A stretch of DNA of 31,999 nucleotides from Gemmatimonadota bacterium (GCA_002686955.1 NYZA01000199.1:1-31999); one strand, 5' to 3'. Positions 7,818 to 15,880 are shown, numbered from the stretch's first letter. Numbers and translations are program-made. Notes: generated by a model not told the origin, from the letters alone.

Positions 7818-8994
7818 TAAGGGCGGCTTCGATGTAGTGGTGGTGGGTGCGGGACCGGCGGGTTCGATGGCGGCGAAGCACGCGGCGGCGAATGGCGCCG
7901 AAGTGCTGTTGCTGGACCGAAAGCGCGACCCCGGCACGCCGGTGCGCTGCGGCGAGGGCGTGAGCGCGGCGGGATTGGCGCAGTACGTCGACCCTCAGCC
8001 GGAGTGGATCTCGGCCGGTATCAAAGGGGCGCGCCTGGTGAGCCCGAGCGGCGTCGCGGTGGAGATCGGTACACTCGGCGCGGGGTATGTTCTCGAGAGA
8101 AAGCTCTTCGACCGGGGACTGATCGAGTTGGCCGCGAAGGCGGGGGCACGGGTGCTCAGCGAAGCGAACGCGGTCGGGTTGCGGCGGGGGAGCGACGGAC
8201 GGATCGCCGGAGTTCGTGTTGTTCGGCGAGGCTCGGAGAGCGTTGTGCCCTGCAAGATCGTAATCGGCGCTGACGGCGTCGATTCTCGGGTCGGCCGGTG
8301 GGCCGGAATCCGCACCGACCTTCGGCTGGCCGATATGGAATCTTGCGCCCAGTATCTGATCGCGGATTGTGAGACGGAGAAGGGCTTCTGCGAGTTCTTT
8401 CTAGGGCGGGATGTGAGCCCGGGGGGGTACGCCTGGATCTTCCCGAAAGGGGATGGGCTCGCGAACGTCGGTCTGGGAGTGTCGGTGAAGGAGGCGCGGC
8501 GGCGCGGATCCGCTATTGAGCACCTCGACCGCTTCATGGAACGACTCGGTCTCTCGGGAAAGATGCTCGGTTTCACCGTGGGCGGCGTGCCGGTCTCGCA
8601 CACCCTCGACACGATAGTGGCCGACAGCGTCATGCTTGCCGGCGACGCCGCCCGTCAGGTCAATCCGATGACCGGCGGCGGGATCTTGACCGGCATGCTG
8701 GGGGGGCAGTTGGCCGGCGAGACCGCCGCCGAAGCGATTCGCGAGGGGGAGGTTTCGGCGCGTGTCCTAGGGCGCTACTCCGAGCGGTGGCACGAACGCG
8801 CGGGCAAGACCAACAAGCGCTGGTATCGGATCAAGGAGGCGGTCGGTCGTTTGCCCGATTCGACGCTGGACGAGACTGCCCGGGTGTTCGAAGGGACCGA
8901 TGCGGCCGATCTCACCCTCTTCAAGATCTTCGCGCGGATCTTCCGGCGGAATCCGAAGCTGATTTGGGATATTCGGCACGTCTTCATGGGGTAA
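7792..8994 (+). CDS. Geranylgeranyl reductase family flavoprotein
   Basis: Members saturate double bonds of isoprenoid chains (archaeal lipids, menaquinone or chlorophyll side chains) using FAD and an external reductant. The 400-residue protein has the N-terminal FAD fold VVVGAGPAG (Gly19/21/24), the family cysteine in VRCGEGVS (Cys53), the YAWIFPKGDGLANVG substrate-cavity motif, and GDAARQVNPMTGGGI for FAD pyrophosphate and ribityl contacts. Residues 1-9 are encoded by the right arm of the palindrome. In-frame starts at 7771, 7780 and 7792 all lie inside that arm, none with a clear ribosome site; ATG 7792 is the closest to the conserved domain. The adjacent ferredoxin parallels Methanosarcina, where the neighbouring ferredoxin feeds the reductase. 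The substrate is unknown. Confidence 0.88.
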   Translation: MTSYSCADPKGGFDVVVVGAGPAGSMAAKHAAANGAEVLLLDRKRDPGTPVRCGEGVSAAGLAQYVDPQPEWISAGIKGARLVSPSGVAVEIGTLGAGYVLERKLFDRGLIELAAKAGARVLSEANAVGLRRGSDGRIAGVRVVRRGSESVVPCKIVIGADGVDSRVGRWAGIRTDLRLADMESCAQYLIADCETEKGFCEFFLGRDVSPGGYAWIFPKGDGLANVGLGVSVKEARRRGSAIEHLDRFMERLGLSGKMLGFTVGGVPVSHTLDTIVADSVMLAGDAARQVNPMTGGGILTGMLGGQLAGETAAEAIREGEVSARVLGRYSERWHERAGKTNKRWYRIKEAVGRLPDSTLDETARVFEGTDAADLTLFKIFARIFRRNPKLIWDIRHVFMG

Positions 8995-9069
8995 GGGTCC
9001 GCGCAAGAATTACCTGTCATCTTGGCGCCCAGATGTGCCGCGGATGTGGTCGATCGGCGGACTTCGAAA
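8995..9069 (+). repeat. Third copy of the 75-bp repeat unit, direct orientation
   Basis: This segment matches the left arm 7639-7713 at about 61 of 75 positions with no gaps, starting GGGTCCGCGCAAGAA and ending CGAAA. It begins at the base after the TAA stop of the reductase gene. No mirrored right half follows: similarity ends at about 9070, where CotH-like coding sequence begins. The reductase gene is therefore bracketed by an inverted copy on its 5' side and a direct copy on its 3' side. Confidence 0.9.
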
Positions 9070-9620
9070 CCACAATCTCCTCCTCCATCGCGATCGTTCC
9101 GGGGGACGGTGGCGAATCCTTCCATGGGATCTCGACAACGTCATGCGGCTCTCGTCGCTTCCGGCGATCTACGGAACGGAGGATGTTCCGGGCCCGGATG
9201 ATCTGCGCAACGGGCTCGTCGATCGCGTGCTGAGCGTCCCTTCGTTCCGTCGCCGCTACCTCGAACGGATGACCGAGCTACTCGATGGACCCTTCGCCAG
9301 CAAGGGCTGCCTGGAGTCGCTCGAGGCTCGGGCTCTCGCCCAGGAAGAGGACGCACGGATCGACGTGGAGAAGTGGACTCGGGAGCGCTTCGATCTGTTT
9401 CTGGCCGAGGTCGACACCTTGATGACGGTGATGGGAGATCGAGAGAGCCATCTCCGGGCTTCGATCGCTTCGTTGATGCCGCCCGCCCGGGTCGATCTTG
9501 CGATCAACGAGCTCGTGATGGCAGGGGACGACACATCGGCCGCAGTGCTGGGGGTGGAGCTCCACTTTCGTGGGCGTTCTCCGATCGATGTCGCCGGCTT
9601 CCACTTGAGCGATGATCCCG
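9069..9620 (+). pseudogene. CotH-kinase / lamin-tail protein, internal remnant
   Basis: The frame reads NHNLLLHRDRSGGRWRILPW then DLDN, the typical CotH spore-coat-kinase-like C-lobe. It continues with PSFRRRYLERMTELLDGPF and a helical tail with EVDTLM. A degraded lamin-tail-domain start follows, with INELVMAGDD and VELHFRGRSPIDVAGFHLSDDPD-like text. The kinase N-lobe, signal peptide and start are absent: upstream of about 9069 the frame runs into the 75-bp repeat. At about 9620 the lamin-tail domain stops abruptly and the sequence becomes the antisense of a beta-helix gene. A GTG at 9035 keeps the frame technically open to 10324, but the part after 9620 is spurious. It is a truncated relic of a secreted protein gene. 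Confidence 0.72.
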
Positions 9621-10540
9621 ATGTCGGAGCGGGTCCCGTTGGCGTACCGATCGGGCCACCGCGGATGCCGGTCGGAGAGGGAGTCGGTGAGCGTGGGATC
9701 TCCCGTATCGATGCAGGGGGAGCCGGGCCGGAGCAGGTAGTCGAAGCGACCGTGGGTGCGGAAACCCGGGTCGGCATCGATATTGCCCTCGCCTGGCCAG
9801 CCGCCTTGGATGTTCGAGTAGGCGAGGATCGGCGCTCCGGCGCTGAGTTCATTCGGTGTGTCGGCCCAGAGGATGCAGTTCGTGAAGGTCGGGTTGGAGC
9901 CCTGGCCGAAGAGCGCGCCGGCATCTTCGAGGGCCGAGTTCTCCGTCAGTGTGCAGTTGTTCAGGGTGGGGGCGGAGTCGAGCGAGTAGAGTCCTGCTCC
10001 TATATTGGCGGTGTTGTTCGTGATGACACAGTTGGCGAGCGTCGGAGAGGCGCTCGCGACGTAATACAATCCTCCTCCGCCTTGGCTGGCCTCGTTCCAC
10101 GAGATTCTGCAGCGACTGACCACCGGTGCCGAGTTCTCACTACAATAGAGTCCGCCGCCGTTGGATGCAGCGTTGTCAATTATGGTGCAGTGCTCTATCG
10201 AGGGAGAGGATTGTTCACAAGTGATGCCGGTACCGCCTTCGGTGATGGTCAAGCCGATGATCGAGGCGGCCAGGTTCGGATCGTGAGGCAGGAACCGGAG
10301 GATGTCCTCGCGCACGCCGTTTAGAACGGTTGCCGCAACGATCTCGGGATTGCGCGGATAGACACTTCGGAGGACGAGGCCCAGTCCGGGGACGGCGAGG
10401 CCCGACTCGTAGTAGGTTCCGGGGAGGACAACGATCGTGTCTCTTTCGCATGCGGCCAGGAGCGCGTCCCGGATCGTCGGAGACTCGGTCGGGACATTGA
10501 TGACGGCAGGCTCCGGAGCTTCGGCATGATGTATCCGGGC
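9616..10540 (-). pseudogene. Secreted parallel beta-helix protein, broken at both ends
   Basis: Minus-strand translation from about 10540 gives VINVPTESPTIRDALLAACE and VLPGTYYESG, the standard opening of secreted beta-helix (pectate-lyase-like) proteins. Repeats such as GGGLYCSENSAP and GAGLYSLDSAPTLNNC follow, then GNIDADPGF, SPCIDTGDP and HPRWPDRYANGTRSDIG. The family ending (AYGG, as in the intact gene at 17371-18516) is lost at about 9618, where antisense CotH sequence begins. No ATG, GTG or TTG in frame precedes the first coil; the frame opens at a stop at 10607-10609, and no signal peptide is encoded. A GTG at 10315 would give a frame ending at 9278, but it starts after the first coil. 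It is probably a dead copy. Confidence 0.75.
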
Positions 10541-10644
10541 ATGGGATGCGCTCGCTGGAGGATATCCTCGTCTGCGTCGTTTCGTCTCTTCGGGCGAAGA
10601 CCCCGGTTAGGCTTGCCCCAGCTCCTCATTCCTCCCCACTTCCC

Positions 10645-10648
10645 GGAG
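10645..10648 (+). promoter_or_regulatory. Ribosome-binding site deciding the subtilase start
   Basis: GGAG lies 8 bases upstream of a TTG at 10657. No comparable site precedes the in-frame ATG at 10546, and starting at TTG places a signal peptide at the N-terminus. Confidence 0.4.
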
Positions 10649-10656
10649 TCCCTTCC

Positions 10657-13452
10657 TTGTTCAACACCGCTCGACTCGATCCACGCTCCTTCCGCCTCTA
10701 CTTCGCCGCATTCTTCTGGTCGGTTTTGGCTCCGCGCGCCTCGGCGGCACCTATCGACGATTCGCTCGGGATCCTCCCCCACAGTCTCGCGCCCGCCCTG
10801 GCCGAAGAGCTCGAGCAGCACGGCGAGAATCCCGATCCGATCCCCGTGGTCATCGTGCTCGACTCCTACCCCGACCTCGACCACTTCTCGCGAGTCGAAC
10901 ATGCCACCTCCGCCTCGCGATCCGGTCGTCCTGCCCGTCTCAAACGACTTCTGGTCGAGAACTTCGAGCGGAGCTCCCCGGGCGTAGCGGCGCTGCTCAG
11001 GGCCGAGCGGGGACGAGGCGAGCGCTTCGAAGCGCGCCCCTACTGGATCTTCAACGGCTTCGTGGCCGACCTGAACCCGGCCGCCATCCGACGGGTCGCC
11101 GATCACCCCGCGGTCGCCCTGGTCCGCCACGCCGATCCGATCGCACCGCCGCGCGTGGCCCCGGCGGAACTATCCCCGGCGAATGCACAGGCGAGCGAAT
11201 GGAACATCGACATGATCAATGCCCCCGACGCGTGGGCGCGCGGCTACCGCGGGCAGGGCGTCGTCATCGGCGGCATGGATACGGGCGTGCGCCTGGAGCA
11301 CCCCGATCTGACCTCGCGTTATCTGGGGGGCGACCACGCCTGGCTCGATCCCTTCGAAGAGCACGCGACACCTTATGATGCCGACGGGCATGGAACTCAC
11401 ACCATGGGCACGATCGTTGGGGGAGATGCCAGCGGCAAAGACATCGGCGTGGCTCCGGACGCCAAATGGATCGCCGCTCGCATGTGGAGCGACATCGGCT
11501 TCAGCTCGCTCGATATCACGCAAGACCTCTTTCAATGGTTCATCGACCCCGACGGCGATCCCGGGACCGACGACGCACCGCGGGCAGTCTCGAATTCATG
11601 GGGCTTCGATTTCGACGGCTGCCTGATCGATTTCCGGCGCGATGTGCTGGCCTGGCGCGCGGCCGGAATCCTGCCGGTTTTTGCCTCGGGCAACTCCGGT
11701 CCGGGAACAGGCTCGAGCGAGAGCCCGGGCAACTACCCCGAGACATTTTCCGTCGGTGCGACCGATTCCGGCGATCGCATCGCCGGCTTCAGCGGACGTG
11801 GGCCTTCCGACTGTGATCAGGAGTGGATCAAGCCCGATATAGCGGCGCCCGGCGTATCGGTGCGATCGAGCGTCGGTAGCGGCTGGCAATCGTGGAGCGG
11901 CACGTCGATGGCGACGCCGCATGTGACGGGCGCCGCCGCGGTGCTACTCTCGGTCGACCCAAGTCTGAGCGTGGACGAGCTCGAGGAGCTCATGAAGATC
12001 TCGGCACTAGATCTCGGCGACGCCGGACCCGACAACGATTTCGGCTATGGACGCCTCGATGTGGATGCCGCGGTACGGGCTGTGCTCGATCGAGGCGCCT
12101 TCCAGGGCACGGTCACCGATGCGACTACCGGATCACCGGTCGACGCGTTGGTCACGGTCGACTTGATCGGCAACACGCGTGAAGCGATCACGGACGACCA
12201 GGGCAGCTACGCTCTTAGCCTGCCCTCGGGTCTGAGCTACACACTTCGAACGACCGGCTTCGGATACGTCGATCAGTCCGCGGTCGCGTTCCTCCCCGCC
12301 CAGACGATCGTCACGCAAGACTTCGCTCTCGACCCGAAGCCGGTCGGACCTTTGACCGGCACCGTAGTCGACGAAGCGATGCTGCCGATCGCGGGCGCGA
12401 AGGTCTCCCTCGCCGATGCTCAGCTCGTCGCCCTGAGCGCCCCGGATGGAACCTTCGATTTGGGAAGCGTTCCGGTCGGCGAAACCCTCGAATTGATGAC
12501 CTCCTACTGCGGTTTGCTCGATGAGATGCGTCAGATTTCGGTGCCCAGTCCTTCCGGACTCGATCTCGAGATCACCCTGGCGAGTCCCGCCCCCGATGAT
12601 ATCGAATCGGGCACGAACGGATGGCGCTCCGAAGCGGTCACCATATTTTATTCCGATCAATGGCATATCTCGACGGAGCGATCGCACTCTGGTGATCTCG
12701 CCTGGAAATGTGGTGCCACCGATGACAGCACCTACGACAACTACCTCGACGCCGGACTGACCACACGCTGCTACGACGTCGACAAAGGCACCACGTTGCG
12801 CTTCTGGCATTGGGTCGCCACCGAGCCGAATCCAACATTCCCCGGTCGCGTGTGGGACGGAGGTATTGTGGAAGCGTCGACCGACGACGGCGCGACCTGG
12901 AACCAGCTCTTCCCCGCGGGCGACTACCCGAACCGCATCACTCCCAACCCCGCCAACGTGCTTCCGGGTGGAACCCACTGCTACGGCGGATTCCGAAAGG
13001 TCTGGGAAGAGGCGATCTTCGATCTGCACGAGATCGAAGGAGCAACACGTTTCCGCTTCCGCTTCGCCTCCGACGGACTCATCACCGACGAAGGTTGGTA
13101 CATCGATGATCTGAGCTTCGCTCCCACCGACCCCAACTGCTCGCTCGCGATCTCGGGCGCTCCCACGAACGTTCCGATCGGGGGTGACGTGGAGTGGGAG
13201 GTGAGCGTCGTCAACGGCGAGAGCCGTCCCGTCAGCTACGATTTCTGGATCGAGATCAGCGGTGTCGGCGGGGATTGGATGGATCCCTATGGCACCAAGT
13301 GGGAGCTCGAGGAGTCGGCTGAGCGTAGCGCCACGGTCCGAATTCGGAACGTGCCCGCCATCACTCCGGGAAGCTACACGGTCCTCTGCCGCATGGGCGT
13401 TCTGCCCGATCTGGTCTGGGCCGAGGACGGTTTCGTCGTGGATGTGCAGTAG
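10657..13452 (+). CDS. Secreted subtilisin-like serine protease with C-terminal accessory domains
   Basis: An S8-family endopeptidase, probably exported. With TTG 10657 as start it has 931 residues. The sequence around YFAAFFWSVLAPRASA would be the signal peptide; starting at ATG 10546 adds 37 residues unlike a signal. An inhibitor-I9-like propeptide region (about 55-160) precedes the catalytic domain. The triad is visible: Asp208 in GGMDTGV, His245 in GHGTHTMG and Ser417 in SGTSMATPH, plus the oxyanion-region Asn in ASGNSGPG. Two carboxypeptidase-regulatory-like folds follow (GTVTDATTGSPVDA and GTVVDEAMLPIAGA). Then come a jelly-roll domain of the immune-inhibitor-A/MAM type (WHISTERSHSGDLAW, WYIDDLSF) and a last Ig-like domain. 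No sorting signal was recognised at the C-terminus. Confidence 0.9.
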   Translation: MFNTARLDPRSFRLYFAAFFWSVLAPRASAAPIDDSLGILPHSLAPALAEELEQHGENPDPIPVVIVLDSYPDLDHFSRVEHATSASRSGRPARLKRLLVENFERSSPGVAALLRAERGRGERFEARPYWIFNGFVADLNPAAIRRVADHPAVALVRHADPIAPPRVAPAELSPANAQASEWNIDMINAPDAWARGYRGQGVVIGGMDTGVRLEHPDLTSRYLGGDHAWLDPFEEHATPYDADGHGTHTMGTIVGGDASGKDIGVAPDAKWIAARMWSDIGFSSLDITQDLFQWFIDPDGDPGTDDAPRAVSNSWGFDFDGCLIDFRRDVLAWRAAGILPVFASGNSGPGTGSSESPGNYPETFSVGATDSGDRIAGFSGRGPSDCDQEWIKPDIAAPGVSVRSSVGSGWQSWSGTSMATPHVTGAAAVLLSVDPSLSVDELEELMKISALDLGDAGPDNDFGYGRLDVDAAVRAVLDRGAFQGTVTDATTGSPVDALVTVDLIGNTREAITDDQGSYALSLPSGLSYTLRTTGFGYVDQSAVAFLPAQTIVTQDFALDPKPVGPLTGTVVDEAMLPIAGAKVSLADAQLVALSAPDGTFDLGSVPVGETLELMTSYCGLLDEMRQISVPSPSGLDLEITLASPAPDDIESGTNGWRSEAVTIFYSDQWHISTERSHSGDLAWKCGATDDSTYDNYLDAGLTTRCYDVDKGTTLRFWHWVATEPNPTFPGRVWDGGIVEASTDDGATWNQLFPAGDYPNRITPNPANVLPGGTHCYGGFRKVWEEAIFDLHEIEGATRFRFRFASDGLITDEGWYIDDLSFAPTDPNCSLAISGAPTNVPIGGDVEWEVSVVNGESRPVSYDFWIEISGVGGDWMDPYGTKWELEESAERSATVRIRNVPAITPGSYTVLCRMGVLPDLVWAEDGFVVDVQ

Positions 13453-13524
13453 CGAGCATTCCGGCTTGTGATGTGAATCGAACTCCCACGTCCCACCCAA
13501 CACCACGCCTCAAGGCATGAAGAC

Positions 13525-13797
13525 ATGATGCTCTCACCCACCGCTCTCGCCATCACCCCCAGTGCCGCGCTCGGCACCTGGCACGTCACCGGAAACACCG
13601 ACGAGCTCGAAAACTGGACCCCGGAGGACGGCGCAGCCATGGCCGACGGCGGCGTTGCTCCCGAAGAGATCGGTCCGGTGATTCTGCCCGTTCCCGGCGT
13701 TGCCCCTCTCGGTGATTACAAGGTCCAGGTCAGGACCGGCGACCACGGCGTCGAAACCAGGGATACTCGGCAAGTGACGGTCACGGTTACGCCGTAG
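13525..13797 (+). CDS. Small protein of unknown function, Ig-like
   Basis: A 90-residue ORF that I do not recognise. It has an alternating strand pattern with a C-terminal GDYKVQVRTGDHGVETRD and VTVTVTP, as in a secreted Ig-like or PKD-like domain. The N-terminus MMLSPTALAITPSAALG is weakly hydrophobic and not a convincing signal peptide. It lies 72 bases after the subtilase and ends 34 bases before a strong terminator, which supports a transcribed unit. It may be the detached tail of a larger secreted protein, or a remnant. Coding status is uncertain. Confidence 0.45.
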   Translation: MMLSPTALAITPSAALGTWHVTGNTDELENWTPEDGAAMADGGVAPEEIGPVILPVPGVAPLGDYKVQVRTGDHGVETRDTRQVTVTVTP

Positions 13798-13831
13798 TGG
13801 AACCCGACGGAGGAAGATTCGATCGATCGGT

Positions 13832-13871
13832 AGCCCGGGCTCGGCGCAGTTCGCCGCTGCCCGGGCTTTTC
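13832..13871 (+). terminator. Rho-independent terminator
   Basis: The 9-bp stem AGCCCGGGC (13832-13840) pairs with GCCCGGGCT (13859-13867). An inner stem CGGCG/CGCCG extends it around a CAGTT loop. The descending arm runs into TTTTCGTT. It would end transcription of the subtilase and small-ORF unit. Confidence 0.88.
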
Positions 13872-13957
13872 GTTCCTGCCTACTCGTCCCACAATCGATC
13901 CCAACCATCCGCTCGGAGACCGGGCGGTTCATTGGCCCCCCCTGCGGAAAGATCCCG

Positions 13958-14355
13958 ATGACCTCCAGCCGACGAGGTTGCGGACGGGCAAAACGACCTA
14001 TTGCCGCCACGGCCCTTTCATTGCTGATCGCCGCCTGTGCCGACCTCGGCGCGAGTCCCGATCCCCCGATCGATCCTCTCACCGCGACCTGGAACGGCGG
14101 CGTAGCGGATCTCCTCTCCCAGCGCTGCGGCGGCTGCCACACCCCCCCATTCAACAGCGGCAGAACCGACTTCAGCTTCGAGTGTTACGACCGCGCTGAT
14201 TGCGGCGGAACGAAAGATGGTGCCTCCGACAAGGCCGATCGAATTCGCGCCCGGGCCGTCGACGCAGGCTCGATGCCCCCGAGCGGCCCGCTCTCTCCAA
14301 CTGAACGCGTGATCTGCTCGAAGAGTGGATCGACGCCGGCACTCCGCTCGATTAG
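13958..14355 (+). pseudogene. Monoheme cytochrome-c lipoprotein with frameshift near 3' end
   Basis: ATG 13958 follows a GGAAAG site. The N-terminus is a lipoprotein signal (basic start, ALSLLIAAC, lipid-attachment Cys27). A c-type heme motif CGGCH lies at 57-61, then SMPPSGPLSPTER, the distal ligand and end region common in planctomycete-type cytochrome domains. After the Arg codon at 14306-14308 the frame gains two bases (GT at 14309-14310). Skipping them restores DLLEEWIDAGTPLD and a TAG at 14353-14355, exactly the expected family ending and 8 bases before the next gene. As written, the frame instead runs to 14482 through unrelated sequence. It is either a recent inactivation or an assembly/sequencing error; the protein is otherwise intact. 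Confidence 0.75.
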
Positions 14356-14363
14356 GGGGTCCC

Positions 14364-15710
14364 ATGATTTCCGCAGCAACCGTCGCTACAACCGATCCAC
14401 GCCACCGCCGCCTCCTCGCGCTTCTCATCGCGGCCATCGTCTTCGCTCCATCCGCCACCGCGCTTCCACAGTTCAGCGTTGAATCCGCCGCCTCGTGCCG
14501 GAGCTGCCATGTCGAGCCCACCGATTGGCACAACCCCGAGAAGAAGTTCCGCAAGTGCACCCTGAGCTGTGCCGCTTGCCACGTCAACCCAACCGGAGGC
14601 GGCATGCGAAAGCAGGCCGGCCTCTTCTACGGAAAGGACCATCTGCCCCTCGCCGGCGCCCGCCCCACCGATTCGCTCGCGCGCTGGCTGGGCTCGATCC
14701 ATCCCCCCGATCCCCCCGGCCGAGGCGATCCCGCCCGCTTCGCCGGAATCCGCCCCAACCCCACCCTTCAGGTCGGCTTCGACCTGCGAACCATGGGCTA
14801 CTACCCCGAGGAGGGCTCCTCTTCCCACTTCCCGATGCAGACCGACCTGCATCTCGCCTTCCGCCCCTACAACCCCGAAGCCTGGCATCGCGGCCGCCTC
14901 ACGCTCCTCGCCACGGCCGGCTTCGAAGGCAGTCGCGCGCAGGAATTCGCCGACCTCGCCGACCGCTTCTTCATCAAGGAGCTCTGGGCCCTCTACGACG
15001 ATCTGCCGAACCAGTCCTACGTCAAAGCCGGCCGTTTCCTCCCCGCGTACGGGTGGCGTTTCGACGATCACACCCCTTTCGTCCGCCAGGGCCTCGGCTT
15101 CGACAACGAGCGACAGATCACCGGCGTCGAGATCGGCCTCAACCCGAACTATCTCTACGGCCACCTCGCCGCATTCAGCAACCACAATTCGAGCCAGTTC
15201 AGCGCACTCACGGACGGATGGGGGGCCGCCGCCAGCGCCGGATGGCGCGATCTATTCTGGCAGCTCGGCGCTTCGTTGATGGTTGAATCGCGCGACCCTC
15301 TGCTCCCAAGCGACACCGATCGCACGCTCGACACCTGGGCCGGGCTCCAATTCTCGCTCAACCTCTTCGACGCCACGCACCCCTGGAAGGCGGCGAACTG
15401 GTTGCCGCTCATTTACCTCGCCGAGGTCGACCTTCGCCGCACCTCCATCGGCTCTGCGACCACCACCGGCTTCACCGCCCTGCACGAAATCGACCTCTCT
15501 CCGACACCCTGGCTCGTTTCCCTATTCCGCTACGAATGGCAAGACAGCGACATAGAGTTCGAAAGCGGCTACCGCACCCGCTGGACTGCCGGCCTGCGGA
15601 TCCACCTCTACACCCATGTGGAGCTCGTGGCCCAGCAACGATGGAACCGCGGCACGGCCCCCGCGGCATTGGGGCGCGAGGGATTGGTGTCGTTACATCT
15701 TTGGTACTGA
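14364..15710 (+). CDS. Diheme cytochrome c fused to an outer-membrane beta-barrel
   Basis: A 448-residue exported protein. A signal peptide (RRLLALLIAAIVFAPSATA, about 15-33) is followed by two heme-binding motifs, CRSCH (45-49) and CAACH (69-73). The second continues into VNPTGGGMR, a motif familiar from outer-membrane cytochrome proteins of metal-reducing bacteria. The remaining 350 or so residues show alternating amphipathic strands with Tyr/Trp/Phe girdles (LWALYDDL, SYVKAGRFLPAYGWRF, TAGLRIHLYTHVELVAQQRW). They end in LHLWY with an aromatic last residue, as outer-membrane barrels do. AGGGGG precedes ATG 14364, which lies just after the corrected stop of the monoheme lipoprotein; the two probably form an electron-transfer pair. 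The porin/electron-conduit role is inference. Confidence 0.8.
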   Translation: MISAATVATTDPRHRRLLALLIAAIVFAPSATALPQFSVESAASCRSCHVEPTDWHNPEKKFRKCTLSCAACHVNPTGGGMRKQAGLFYGKDHLPLAGARPTDSLARWLGSIHPPDPPGRGDPARFAGIRPNPTLQVGFDLRTMGYYPEEGSSSHFPMQTDLHLAFRPYNPEAWHRGRLTLLATAGFEGSRAQEFADLADRFFIKELWALYDDLPNQSYVKAGRFLPAYGWRFDDHTPFVRQGLGFDNERQITGVEIGLNPNYLYGHLAAFSNHNSSQFSALTDGWGAAASAGWRDLFWQLGASLMVESRDPLLPSDTDRTLDTWAGLQFSLNLFDATHPWKAANWLPLIYLAEVDLRRTSIGSATTTGFTALHEIDLSPTPWLVSLFRYEWQDSDIEFESGYRTRWTAGLRIHLYTHVELVAQQRWNRGTAPAALGREGLVSLHLWY

Positions 15711-15850
15711 AGAAAACAGCCGAGTTTCATTGGAGCGATATATCTGTTCCATCCTTCGACCCAAAGGCCACGCATGCCCGTCCCGTCGCGGCGCGTCCGA
15801 TACCGGCCGGACCGCCGTTGCTCTTGAACGCGTGCGCCGGTGCGAACAAC

Positions 15851-15880
15851 GATCGATGCTCGAGAGCGGCGAGATCGATC
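15851..15880. other. Bulged hairpin between convergent genes
   Basis: GATCGATGCTCG (15851-15862) pairs with CGAGATCGATC (15870-15880) with one bulged base and a 7-base loop. It lies between the convergent barrel and secreted-protein genes. There is no T-run on either side, so a terminator role is only possible. The rest of the 189-bp gap (15711-15899) shows nothing. Confidence 0.4.

Noticed and set aside
9278-10315. 345-codon minus-strand frame taken as one complete beta-helix protein
   Set aside because: It starts after the first coil, lacks a signal peptide, and its last 115 or so residues are antisense CotH sequence.
9035-10324. 429-codon plus-strand frame taken as one protein
   Set aside because: Only about 9069-9620 reads as CotH/lamin-tail sequence; the rest is antisense to beta-helix coils.
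12133-13506. 457-codon minus-strand frame opposite the subtilase
   Set aside because: The plus-strand frame has clear protease and accessory domains; the antisense frame has none.
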